From: Oscillospiraceae bacterium MB08-C2-2
Lineage (GTDB): Bacteria > Bacillota > Clostridia > Oscillospirales > Ruminococcaceae
Assembly: GCA_035621215.1 (NCBI GenBank)
Contig: CP141729.1
Coordinates: 1,696,944 to 1,760,943, forward strand
Direction of reading: 5' to 3'
DNA length: 64,000 nucleotides
Position 1 is the stretch's first letter, and each line of letters begins with the position of its first letter. A model generated the notes under the pieces. It did no database searches. It had not been told where the DNA came from and saw only the letters and a program-made list of their open reading frames with translations. Made by a program: the position numbers and the translations under genes. Below are positions 44,911 through 53,311 of the stretch, in pieces.

Positions 44911-45041
44911 AACTACAAATATACTCAAACAGATTAAAAACCAAAAGAAGTTTTCAATCATCGGGTAAAACCCGATGCGCAAAGCGCTATTTGAGTATGT
45001 AGTAAGAATAGGCCGCTTTGCGGCCTGCGGCCCTTGGCCGC
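44911..45041 (+). repeat. Compound palindromic element upstream of the isomerase gene
   Basis: ACTAC..ATACTCAAA (44912-44929) is repeated inverted as TTTGAGTAT-GTAGT (44990-45003). Nested inside are ATCGGGTAAAACCCGAT and GCGCAAAGCGC; two further hairpins follow, GGCCGCTTTGCGGCC and TGCGGCCCTTGGCCGCA. The 244-base gap 44853-45096 holds no gene. It lies in the likely leader of the next operon. Confidence 0.7.
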
Positions 45042-45096
45042 ATAAATAAAACTACATTTTATTTCTATTCAACTATAAAACAGGAGGGTATGTTCT

Positions 45097-45933
45097 ATGA
45101 AGTACATCTTTCTCAACCTCAAGCGGTTTGATATTCCCAAGGAATTGGGCGGGGTCAACAGCATTGCTCCCATGAAAAACTGGGCAAGCTATATTGTGAG
45201 CAACACACAAAATCAGCTGGCCAAATACAATCAGGACGAAGTGGAATTCGTGGTGTATTTTCCCGAAGCGCACCTGATCGGGGCGGTGGATGCACTCTGT
45301 GAAAACAGCCCTCTCAAGATCGGCTGTCAGGGTGTTTTCCGGGATGATACAGCGGTAGGCGGCAATTTTGGCGCTTTCACCAGCAACCGTACAGCCAACG
45401 CTGCAAAGGCCATTGGATGCGGCGGCACAATGATTGGCCACTGCGAAGAACGCCGGGATAAAATGGGCATTTTGCAGGAGGCCGGTGCTACCGATCCAGA
45501 TGCAGTCAATCGTTTGCTTAACAAAGAGATTAAGTGTGCCACCCAAGCAGGGCTTTATGTGCTCTACTGCATCGGCGAAACTGCCGAAGAACAGCCCCAC
45601 TGGCAGGAAACCCTGAAAAAACAGCTCGAGATCGGGCTGGAGGGCGTGGATACCAGCAAGGTGGTAATCGCCTATGAGCCGGTCTGGGCCATCGGGCCGG
45701 GCAAAACACCCCCGGATGCCGACTATATCCAGATGATCGCCAAGTTTGTCAAGGAAACCACCCATGGTCTCTCGGTGGTCTATGGCGGCGGTCTTAAGGT
45801 GGAAAACGCCGAAATGCTGGCTTCGATTCCTGAAATAGACGGCGGCCTTATCGCTCTTACCCGTTTTTCCGGTGAGATCGGTTTTTATCCCGATGAGTAC
45901 TTGGAAATCATCCGCACTTACTTGGGCAAGTAA
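45097..45933 (+). CDS. Triosephosphate-isomerase-like sugar-phosphate isomerase
   Basis: The 278-residue TIM-fold protein keeps the catalytic set: Asn7-Lys9, His115 in GHCEERR and Glu194 in AYEPVWAIG. Differences from glycolytic TIM: HCEERR in place of HSERR, PGKTPP in the mobile loop instead of TGKTA, GGGLKVENA in the phosphate loop, and about 25 extra residues. Related paralogues isomerise tetrulose phosphates in polyol breakdown. Together with the racemase downstream, an analogous role is likely here. AGGAGGG precedes the ATG. Confidence 0.85.
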   Translation: MKYIFLNLKRFDIPKELGGVNSIAPMKNWASYIVSNTQNQLAKYNQDEVEFVVYFPEAHLIGAVDALCENSPLKIGCQGVFRDDTAVGGNFGAFTSNRTANAAKAIGCGGTMIGHCEERRDKMGILQEAGATDPDAVNRLLNKEIKCATQAGLYVLYCIGETAEEQPHWQETLKKQLEIGLEGVDTSKVVIAYEPVWAIGPGKTPPDADYIQMIAKFVKETTHGLSVVYGGGLKVENAEMLASIPEIDGGLIALTRFSGEIGFYPDEYLEIIRTYLGK

Positions 45934-45969
45934 CCCAACGATTTATAAAAACAGAAAGGACTGTGCTGT

Positions 45970-47448
45970 ATGAAGCTGTCATTTGAATATGGGCAGGGCA
46001 CCATGGATGCCAATCTCCCTGATTCCACCGATGTATTTGTCCCCGGCGAAACCGTTCCCGATCCTCCCTGTATCCCTGAGGAGCAGCTGGTGGAGAAAAC
46101 CCGAGAGTCTATCCTGAATCCTGTGGGCATCGAGCCCCTTTCCAAGCTGGGCTTTAAAGGTGCCAAGTGCGTTATAATCTTCCCTGACCGTGTCAAGGGA
46201 GGCGAGCAGCCCACCGCTCATCGGAAGGTTTCCATCCCCATTGTTCTGGAGGAGCTTTATAAGACCGGCGTGGAGAAAAAGAATATTATGCTCATCTGCT
46301 CCAACGGCCTCCACAGAAAGAACACCAAGCAGGAAATCCAAAACGTTCTGGGCGAGGAGCTCTTCAACGAGTTCTGGTATAGCCACCAGATTCTTAACCA
46401 CGACAGTGAGGATTATGACCACCTTGTGGATTTGGGCACAACCGAGCGGGGCGACCCGGTTCTCATGAACAAATATGTTTTTGATTCCGATGTGGCTGTG
46501 CTGATCGGGCATACCCAAGGCAACCCTTACGGCGGCTATTCAGGCGGCTATAAGCACTGCACCACCGGCATCACCCATTGGCGCTCCATTGCCTCTCATC
46601 ATGTGCCGGAGGTTATGCACCGGAAGGATTTTACCCCGGTCAGCAGCAATTCCCTTATGCGCACCAAGTTTGATGAAATCGGCGAATACATGGAAGAAAA
46701 AATGGGCAAAAAATTCTTCTGCTGTGACGCTGTGCTGGATACCAAGTCTCGTCAAATTGAAATCAACAGCGGCTGCGCCAAGGATATCCAGCCTATTTCA
46801 TGGAAAACAGCCGACAAGCGCACCTATGTGCACTGGGCAGAGAAAAAATACGACATTATGGTTTTTGGTATGCCCCAGTTCTTCCATTATGGCGATGGCA
46901 TGGGCACCAATCCCATTATGATGATGCAGGCCCTTTCGGCTCAGATCATCCGGCATAAGCGGGTTATGAGCGATAAGTGCGTCATCATCTGCTCCTCTGC
47001 CTGCAACGGCTATTTCCACGATGAGCTGTTCACCGGCTACCGCAAGGTTTACGAAATGTTCCAGCACGACCATATGGATACACTGGCGGATATGAACCGC
47101 TACGGCGAATATTTTGCCACCAACGAGGAATACATCCGCATGTACCGCCACTGCAACGCCTTCCATCCCTTCCATGCCTTTTCCATGATCAGCTGTGGTC
47201 ATATTGCTGAGATGAACACCTCCGCTATCTATATTGTAGGTGCCGAAGAGCCGGGCTACGCCAGATCAATGGGGCTGAAAACCAGAGCCACCTTTGAGGA
47301 AGCTCTCACCGATGCTATGAAAAAATACACCGGCCCCAACCCCAATATTTTGGCTCTGCCCCGCACCTTTAAGACTGCCGCTGTGCATCTGTGCATGAAG
47401 AATCAGACACAAGGAAATTATGGCGTGGATTTCTGCCACGGTGTATAA
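45970..47448 (+). CDS. LarA-family nickel-pincer racemase/epimerase homologue
   Basis: The 492-residue protein resembles lactate racemase LarA. His115 (SNGLHRK) and His181 (GHTQGN) are 66 residues apart, the same spacing as the catalytic pair in LarA, and K195 in GGYKH matches the lysine that holds the nickel-pincer nucleotide. It would racemise or epimerise a 2-hydroxy acid by hydride transfer. At about 70 residues longer than LarA it is a homologue, not necessarily lactate-specific. No larB/C/E cofactor genes are in the window. It follows the isomerase by 36 bases. Confidence 0.85.
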   Translation: MKLSFEYGQGTMDANLPDSTDVFVPGETVPDPPCIPEEQLVEKTRESILNPVGIEPLSKLGFKGAKCVIIFPDRVKGGEQPTAHRKVSIPIVLEELYKTGVEKKNIMLICSNGLHRKNTKQEIQNVLGEELFNEFWYSHQILNHDSEDYDHLVDLGTTERGDPVLMNKYVFDSDVAVLIGHTQGNPYGGYSGGYKHCTTGITHWRSIASHHVPEVMHRKDFTPVSSNSLMRTKFDEIGEYMEEKMGKKFFCCDAVLDTKSRQIEINSGCAKDIQPISWKTADKRTYVHWAEKKYDIMVFGMPQFFHYGDGMGTNPIMMMQALSAQIIRHKRVMSDKCVIICSSACNGYFHDELFTGYRKVYEMFQHDHMDTLADMNRYGEYFATNEEYIRMYRHCNAFHPFHAFSMISCGHIAEMNTSAIYIVGAEEPGYARSMGLKTRATFEEALTDAMKKYTGPNPNILALPRTFKTAAVHLCMKNQTQGNYGVDFCHGV

Positions 47449-47476
47449 TCTCCTTCGCAGCAAGATTTAAAATTGT

Positions 47477-47517
47477 AAAGCACCTGTGTATTTTAAAAAA
47501 TACACAGGTGCTTTTTT
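47477..47517 (+). terminator. Terminator of the isomerase-racemase operon
   Basis: AAAGCACCTGTGTATTTT pairs with AATACACAGGTGCTTT, a long near-perfect stem followed by T. It lies 30 bases after the racemase stop. Confidence 0.9.
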
Positions 47518-47681
47518 GTAACCCATAGATTTACCCACAGGTCGATTTATGATACAATAACAAAACTGAATATTTATTAAAATCAAGGCACAATGGCCTA
47601 TCAATCAGCCTTCATACTTTCTGGCAAAAAAAGCTTCGTATATAGGCTGGCAATATGCTTATAGTAATGAAGGACATCTTT

Positions 47682-49154
47682 ATGGAAGGAACGGAATACG
47701 GAATGATGAAAAAATTCGCAGCAGCTTTTTGCGCTTTTATGATATTGCTTACCGGCTGTCGAAGCCGTGAAAATAATCCCGCACAGGAGAGCTCCATCGG
47801 CCAGAACTCTGTCATTGCAAGCCAGCTGGAAGCCATTGAAGCGACCACCATGCCGGAGCATTCGGTTCAGGAGTTCGGCGAACCGGAGGCAATCATGGAA
47901 TATGGGGGCTATTTTGCCTGCAAGGTGCTTTATCCTGTAACCGGTATTCCGGAAGTGGATAAAGTAATTGCCAAGTGGGCTAAAGGGCTCTACGAGGATG
48001 TTTCTGAGCAGGTGAAGGAAATACGAAAGACCCTGAAGGATGCCACCGGCACCCTGACAGTCAACTACAATTCCTACCGCATCGGTGAGCGTTTCGCCAG
48101 TGTGGAAGAGCTTGGTTTTTACACCTACAACGGTTTGGCGCATCCTGTGGAGCCAGTTAAAGTGTTTAACATTGATCTCAAAGAAAAGCGCATTATCTCG
48201 GGTAAGGAGCTTTTCACATCCCAAGGCACCGAAACAGTCTTAAAGATGCTGGCGGATAAAATACTGGAAACCGATGCCTCCCTTGCCTCTTTTGTGGAAG
48301 AAATGAACCCCCAATGGCTGGAAAATGCCCTTCTTAAGCCCGATGGCATCGAAATTATATTGGAGCGTGGAGGCTATCTTCCCGGCTATCTGGGCACACA
48401 GCGTTTTTTCTTTTCTTATGAGGAGCTGGGTGATTCCCTTGCTTTTGCCAGTGAGCTGGGGCTCACCTCCTCCAGCTCAGAAAATGAAGCCGCCGAACCA
48501 GCCCGGGCTCCCGCCTCTCAGGCGGAAATAGACCCGGAAAAACCCATGCTGGCCCTTACCTTCGATGATGGGCCCAGTGCGTCAACGGCACGCATCCTGA
48601 GCCTCTTGGAGCAAAATGGGGCGCGGGCTACTTTTTTTGTCATTGGCAACAGCGTCCAGAATCGGGCGGAGGTGATTCGCCAGATTGTGGAGCAGGGCAG
48701 TGAGGTTGCCAACCATACATGGAACCATTTGGAGCTGACCCGCCTTTCTGAAGAAGAGATGAAACAAGAGGTGCAGTCCACCAACGATCTTGTGGAGAAA
48801 ATTACCGGGGTGCGGCCTATTTTTTTGCGTCCTCCTTATGGCTCTTTTAATGCTCAAGTGAAGCAAAATGCCGCCAATATGGGAATCCCCATGGTTAAAT
48901 GGTCGGTGGATACCTTAGACTGGGAAAGCCAGAACGCAAAGAAGGTTCACGATGCCATTATGCGGGATGCTAAAAACGGAAGCATTATTTTATGCCATGA
49001 CCTTTATTCTTCCACCGGGGAAGCTATGGAAACGGTGATTCCAGAACTGATTGCCCAAGGCTATCAGCTGGTGACCGTTTCAGAGCTGCTGGAACACTCC
49101 CAAGAAAGCATAGAGGCTGGAATGGTCTATTACAGCACAACCCTAAAAAAATAG
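47682..49154 (+). CDS. Lipoprotein polysaccharide deacetylase (PdaC-like)
   Basis: The protein has about 490 residues. A lipoprotein signal ends in ILLTGC; a PdaC-like N-terminal domain (DUF4163/DUF3298 type, about residues 50-250) is followed by a NodB deacetylase domain with TFDDGP, HTWNH, RPPYGSF and ILCHD. It should remove acetyl groups from peptidoglycan or a similar glycan on the outer face of the membrane. I use the ATG at 47682, seven bases after AAGGA; the ATG at 47703 gives a more typical MMKK signal start and is also possible. Single-gene unit between terminators. Confidence 0.88.
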   Translation: MEGTEYGMMKKFAAAFCAFMILLTGCRSRENNPAQESSIGQNSVIASQLEAIEATTMPEHSVQEFGEPEAIMEYGGYFACKVLYPVTGIPEVDKVIAKWAKGLYEDVSEQVKEIRKTLKDATGTLTVNYNSYRIGERFASVEELGFYTYNGLAHPVEPVKVFNIDLKEKRIISGKELFTSQGTETVLKMLADKILETDASLASFVEEMNPQWLENALLKPDGIEIILERGGYLPGYLGTQRFFFSYEELGDSLAFASELGLTSSSSENEAAEPARAPASQAEIDPEKPMLALTFDDGPSASTARILSLLEQNGARATFFVIGNSVQNRAEVIRQIVEQGSEVANHTWNHLELTRLSEEEMKQEVQSTNDLVEKITGVRPIFLRPPYGSFNAQVKQNAANMGIPMVKWSVDTLDWESQNAKKVHDAIMRDAKNGSIILCHDLYSSTGEAMETVIPELIAQGYQLVTVSELLEHSQESIEAGMVYYSTTLKK

Positions 49155-49183
49155 TGTAAACATATAGAGCCACTTTTACCCAC

Positions 49184-49211
49184 AAAAAAACCACCTTCCG
49201 GTGGTTTTTTC
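49184..49211. terminator. Bidirectional terminator between deacetylase and acyl-CoA synthetase
   Basis: AAAAAACCACC pairs perfectly with GGTGGTTTTTT around a TTCC loop. It serves both convergent genes. Confidence 0.9.
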
Positions 49212-49225
49212 TTATACTGTCTTGT

Positions 49226-50881
49226 TTATTTGGCATCCTTACGCAAGGCGGCACGGCGGATTTTGCCGCTGATGGTTTTGGGCAGCTCCTCCACAAATTC
49301 CACAATACGGGGATATTTATAGGGTGCCGTCTGTTTTTTCACATAGGCTTGCAGCTCTTTAATCAGGTCGCTGCTCTGTTGATAGGCCTTGGTCAGCACA
49401 ATAGTGGCCTTAACCACAGTGCCGCGAACCGGGTCGGGAGCACCGGTTACGGCACACTCCATAACCGCCGGATGCTCCATAAGCACACTTTCAATTTCAA
49501 AGGGCCCGATGCGATAGCCGGAAGCCTTGATGATATCGTCGGTGCGGCCTACATACCACAGGTAGCCGTTCTCATCCTTCCAAGCGGTATCGCCTGTATG
49601 ATAAATGCCATCGTGCCAAACCTGACGGGTCAGCTTTTCATCCTTGTAATAGCCTCTGTAAAGGCCAACCATGGGCTTGCCTTCGGGCGCACGGATCACA
49701 AGCTCCCCTACCTCGCCGGGAGGCACAGGCATACCGTCCTCATCCACCAAATCCATGTTATAAAGAGGCGAGGGCTTGCCCATAGAGCCGGGAATTGGCT
49801 CGGTTCCCACCGTGTTCAGCGCCATGACCGTGGTTTCGGTCTGGCCAAAGGCTTCCATCAGCCGCAGGCCAGTCATTTCATAAAACTTATTGTAGACCTC
49901 GGGGTTCAGTGCTTCACCTGCTGTGGTGGCGTATTTGACTGAGGAAAAATCATAATCCCCCAGCCCTTCCTTGATGAAAAAGCGGTAAATGGTGGGCGGT
50001 GCGCAAAAGCTGGTCACCTTGTATTTGGCAATGCGGGAGAGCAGCTCCCCGGGAACAAACTTATCCATATCATAGACAAAAATGGCCGCAGCCGCAAACC
50101 ATTGGCCATACAGCTTGCCCCAAACCGATTTAGCCCAACCGGTTTCGGAAACAGTGAGATGCAGGCCATCCGCCTGTACATTGTGCCAGTATTTGGCGGT
50201 GAGAATATGAGCGATGGGATAGGTGTGGTCATGGTAAACCATTTTGGGATAGCCGGTTGTGCCCGAGGTAAAATACAGCAGCAGGCTATCCTCTGTGCTG
50301 GTGGGAACACGCTCCAGAGAAGGCTCTTGGGCCGCCATCTCACTGTCAAAGCTGATCCAACCCTCACGGTCACCCCGAACCACAAAGCGGGCTTTCAGCC
50401 CCTTGTAGCTTTGGGCAGCCTCCTCCACGGCGGCGGTAACCTCTCCTTCCGCTGTGGCAACAATATGGCTGATTTCCGCCGCCTCGAAGCGGTAGATATA
50501 ATCCTTAACGGTCAGCAGGTTGGTGGCCGGCACACCCACAGCACCCAGCTTGTGGAGAGCCAGCACAGCAAACCAGAACTGGTAATGGCGCTTGAGCACC
50601 AGCATCACCTTATCACCCCGGCCAATGCCATGTTTCTGGAAAAGGCGGGCTGTCTGGTCGCTGTAGGTTTTCATTTCCCCATAGGTAAAGACATGCTCTT
50701 CACCATGATCGTTGCACCAGACCATGGCCCGGCGGCCCGGCTCACGGCGGGCAATCTCATCCACTACATCGTAAGCAAAGTTGAAGCCCTCGGGAACCAC
50801 CGGCTCAAAGCCGCAGAGGATCCCCTTTTCATCAAAAGTCTCTTTACAGAACTGCTTATAGAAATGCTCCATTGCACTCAT
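49226..50881 (-). CDS. AMP-forming acyl-CoA synthetase
   Basis: The 551-residue adenylate-forming enzyme has LYFTSGTTGYPKM (phosphate loop), EAFGQTET, YHTGDTAW and a hinge GRTDDIIKASGYRIGP, with the catalytic Lys in KTISGKIRR. It activates a carboxylic acid to its CoA thioester; the layout fits medium- or branched-chain acyl substrates. It is transcribed with the XRE-cupin gene, three bases apart, behind a T-box. That link to an amino acid signal is unusual; see the finding. Confidence 0.9.
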   Translation of the reverse strand: MSAMEHFYKQFCKETFDEKGILCGFEPVVPEGFNFAYDVVDEIARREPGRRAMVWCNDHGEEHVFTYGEMKTYSDQTARLFQKHGIGRGDKVMLVLKRHYQFWFAVLALHKLGAVGVPATNLLTVKDYIYRFEAAEISHIVATAEGEVTAAVEEAAQSYKGLKARFVVRGDREGWISFDSEMAAQEPSLERVPTSTEDSLLLYFTSGTTGYPKMVYHDHTYPIAHILTAKYWHNVQADGLHLTVSETGWAKSVWGKLYGQWFAAAAIFVYDMDKFVPGELLSRIAKYKVTSFCAPPTIYRFFIKEGLGDYDFSSVKYATTAGEALNPEVYNKFYEMTGLRLMEAFGQTETTVMALNTVGTEPIPGSMGKPSPLYNMDLVDEDGMPVPPGEVGELVIRAPEGKPMVGLYRGYYKDEKLTRQVWHDGIYHTGDTAWKDENGYLWYVGRTDDIIKASGYRIGPFEIESVLMEHPAVMECAVTGAPDPVRGTVVKATIVLTKAYQQSSDLIKELQAYVKKQTAPYKYPRIVEFVEELPKTISGKIRRAALRKDAK

Positions 50882-50883
50882 TG

Positions 50884-51474
50884 TTATTTCTCTCCCTCAT
50901 CTTCATCGGCCGGCTTCACAACCATGGCCAGAAATTGGCAGTCACGGCCCCCGGTGGCAATCATGCCGTGGGGATGGCCGGAATCGTAGTAGACACTGTC
51001 CCCTTCACCTAAAACCTCAATATGATCGCCCAGCTGAACTTTCAGCGAGCCCTTGAGAACATAATCCATTTCCTGCCCCTTGTGGGTGGAAAGGGCAATG
51101 GGTGCGCTTTGCTCCGCTTCAAAATAGGGCGCGGTTACCAAAAAGGGTTCAATCATTTTGTTTTTCATATTGTAGGCCAAATGATGGTAAGAAAATCCTT
51201 GCCGCCGGTGCATGGGCAGGCCCTTGCCACTGCGCACAATGCTATAGAAGGAAAGCTTAGGAGGCTCGCCGCTGAGCAATTCCACAACATCCACGCCCAA
51301 GATATTGGCGCAGTCATACAAAAAGGTAAAGCCAAAATCCTTTTCGCCGCTTTCATACTGCTGGTATTGAGCAAGGGAAACATGGGTTTTTTCAGCCATT
51401 TCCGCCTGTTCAATCTCCAGAATTTCCCGCAGGCCCCGTATACGCTGGGCAATTTCCATAATTCGAGTATCCAT
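50884..51474 (-). CDS. XRE-family regulator with C-terminal cupin
   Basis: The 196-residue protein has an N-terminal helix-turn-helix (IRGLREILEIEQAEMAEKTHV) and a C-terminal cupin (VLKGSLKVQLGDHIEVLGEGDSVYYDSGHPHGM) that would bind a small ligand or metal. Start is the ATG at 51474 after AGGAGG; the open frame upstream runs through the T-box and is not used. Genes of this type often regulate the acyl-CoA synthetase they accompany. It is the first gene after the T-box terminator. Confidence 0.9.
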   Translation of the reverse strand: MDTRIMEIAQRIRGLREILEIEQAEMAEKTHVSLAQYQQYESGEKDFGFTFLYDCANILGVDVVELLSGEPPKLSFYSIVRSGKGLPMHRRQGFSYHHLAYNMKNKMIEPFLVTAPYFEAEQSAPIALSTHKGQEMDYVLKGSLKVQLGDHIEVLGEGDSVYYDSGHPHGMIATGGRDCQFLAMVVKPADEDEGEK

Positions 51475-51567
51475 CCGCTGTTCCTCCTGTTTTAATTCGG
51501 TTTTTACCCCTTCTTTGTATGAAACTTCGCCGCTGCTCTTCCGGTTGGAAAAGCAAGCAAAACAATG

Positions 51568-51601
51568 CAAAAAAACCCATCCCATAATCATGGGACGAGT
51601 C
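51568..51601 (-). terminator. T-box-controlled terminator before the XRE-cupin gene
   Basis: On the minus strand ACTCGTCCCAT pairs with ATGGGATGGGT (with G-U pairs) around GATT, followed by seven T. It ends the T-box leader about 95 bases before the ATG. Confidence 0.88.
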
Positions 51602-51606
51602 TTAAA

Positions 51607-51848
51607 AAGCTCCGTGTTACCACCCAAATTGCACAGGCATCCAGCACCTGTACCACTCATTCCGGATTCAAACAAATCCTCGACCTCTAACGCTGTCTTT
51701 GCGGAGGAAGTTACTCACCAAATGGCTTTGAATCCTCGGCTCAAGGGTGATGCCTGCATTCCATCCGCTGTCGGCTCGCACCAGCCGCCGACTCTCTGAA
51801 AACGAATAACGGAATCAACCGTCCCTCTCATTGCCTTTTTCTATATTA
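51607..51848 (-). ncRNA. T-box leader, probable isoleucine specifier AUC
   Basis: On the minus strand the leader has a distal stem GTCGGC/GCCGAC with CAGAGAG and GGTGCGA elements, an upper stem I helix ATTCC/GGAAT, and a lower helix GAGGG/CCCTT. The 3' side of the specifier loop reads GCAGGC-ATC-A, so the specifier is probably AUC (51749-51751). The T-box core GGGTGGTAACACGG follows near 51611-51625, then the terminator. The T-box identity is clear; the specifier is less certain. Confidence 0.85.
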
Positions 51849-51855
51849 TGTAGCC

Positions 51856-51884
51856 ATTATATGCAATATCATTTTATTTGTCAA
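51856..51884 (-). promoter_or_regulatory. Consensus promoter of the T-box/acyl-CoA synthetase operon
   Basis: On the minus strand perfect TTGACA (51879-51884) and perfect TATAAT (51856-51861) are 17 bases apart. The -35 lies inside the last codons of the HAD gene. Confidence 0.92.
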
Positions 51885-52530
51885 CTATTTTTTGCAGAAG
51901 TGCCTCAATATCTTCTACTAAAATATCTGCACCACTTCCAAGCAGCTCATCCGCATCCCGAAAGCCCCAGAGAACCCCCACAGCCGTTAAACCAGCATTT
52001 TTAGCGGTTTGCATATCCACACCGGAATCCCCAATATAAATGGTTTCCTCAGCGGTAGCCCCCAACTCCTTCATAATATCAAAAACTACGGTAGGATCGG
52101 GTTTTTTAGGATATTCATTGCGTTGGCCATAGACCACATCCACAAGCCCGGGAAAATAGTTCTCCACAAGCCCCACTGTGAACTGATGAGCCTTATTGGA
52201 TAAAACCGCCACCTTTACCCCTTGGGTATTCAAGCTGCGAAGCATCGATTTAACCCCATCATAGGGAGCTGTGTAATCCTTGGAATGCTTGGTATAGTAA
52301 TCATCAAAATAAGCCTTGACCCGCTCCAGCAGTTCCTTATCCTCCCGATAATCGGCAGGCACAATGTTCTTGATCAGGTTGAACACACCGTTACCCACAA
52401 AATGCTTGTAGGCCTGCTCCATATGCACCGGAAAGCGTGCCTGAAAGAGAGCATAGTTGCAGGCGACTGCCAAATCGGTGAGGGTGTTGAGCAAGGTACC
52501 GTCTAAATCGAAGACCGCCAGCTTATACAT
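51874..52530 (-). CDS. HAD-family phosphatase (phosphoglycolate phosphatase-like)
   Basis: The 218-residue HAD hydrolase has nucleophile motif FDLDGTLLNT, VLSNK (motif II), and GDSGVDMQTAKNAG (motif IV). It dephosphorylates a small phosphate ester such as 2-phosphoglycolate. The ATG at 52530 follows AGAGGAG. It overlaps the membrane-protein gene upstream by eight bases. Its 3' end overlaps the promoter of the next operon. Confidence 0.9.
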   Translation of the reverse strand: MYKLAVFDLDGTLLNTLTDLAVACNYALFQARFPVHMEQAYKHFVGNGVFNLIKNIVPADYREDKELLERVKAYFDDYYTKHSKDYTAPYDGVKSMLRSLNTQGVKVAVLSNKAHQFTVGLVENYFPGLVDVVYGQRNEYPKKPDPTVVFDIMKELGATAEETIYIGDSGVDMQTAKNAGLTAVGVLWGFRDADELLGSGADILVEDIEALLQKIVDK

Positions 52531-52936
52531 TGATACTCCTCTTATCAGAAAATTCGGGCCCAGCCGAGAAATAACGGGCACGCATCCGCTTGATGCACAT
52601 TCCCAGCAGCGCAACGCTGATAATCACATCCAAGAAGGTTCCTGTGATAATGGTTTCTAAAAAAGTGATGTTAAAAGGCGAGGTTACAGCGGTATAAATC
52701 AAATTGAAAAGAATCGCCACTGTGTTAAAAAGATAAAACATGGTCATCTGCCGCAGCAAAATCACGCCGATAAACTTTTTAACAACAAGATAAAGGCCAA
52801 ACACAATCATAGCGCTGGTAACCACCAAAACCGGAATTGGAAGGTTGGTTTTATCCGCCGACAAAAGATAAATCATATCGGCAAAGCGCACAGCCGTCAA
52901 CACCGCTGTGAGATAATACAGTACAGATTTAAGCAA
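52523..52936 (-). CDS. Small four-helix membrane protein, unknown
   Basis: The 137-residue protein has about four membrane segments and short loops; I recognise no family. It is co-transcribed with, and translationally coupled to, the HAD phosphatase. The TTGGCA..TATAAT promoter at 53059 lies upstream. Confidence 0.75.
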   Translation of the reverse strand: MLKSVLYYLTAVLTAVRFADMIYLLSADKTNLPIPVLVVTSAMIVFGLYLVVKKFIGVILLRQMTMFYLFNTVAILFNLIYTAVTSPFNITFLETIITGTFLDVIISVALLGMCIKRMRARYFSAGPEFSDKRSINV

Positions 52937-53058
52937 ACTTGATCCCCGCTTTCTCTCGATGTGACCAGCCCCTAGGAGCCGGAAGAGTGTGCAGAAAAAA
53001 CAGCTGGCCTTTCAGTAAAATGCCATGTTTTCCTGACTTTGAGTGTAAATCTTAGGCT

Positions 53059-53087
53059 ATTATAGCACAAAACCGGGCCGCTGCCAA
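53059..53087 (-). promoter_or_regulatory. Promoter of the membrane protein-HAD operon
   Basis: On the minus strand TTGGCA (53082-53087) and perfect TATAAT (53059-53064) are 17 bases apart. The rest of 52937-53311 has no supported gene. Confidence 0.7.
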
Positions 53088-53311
53088 GTATAAGGCGCTG
53101 TGCCCTTGCCTGGTTTGCTGTGACCGGGAAAAAAGCGGCCTGATTTGTAATCGAAGGGTACAAGTCCAAAACAGCGTGAAGAAAGGCTTTTCCCTCTGCT
53201 GCCACAGTGGGCAGTCGCCTTGCTTCTACATTATTTGTCATCATTTTGTAACCGTCTGGCCTGTATATTTTCGACTATTTTCGCCTGCATTTACTTTACG
53301 GGGAGTATTCC

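Noticed and set aside
52972-53244. Possible 90-residue minus-strand gene in the gap before the small membrane protein
   Set aside because: No ribosome binding site, no family resemblance, and the promoter with TATAAT at 53059 lies inside it.
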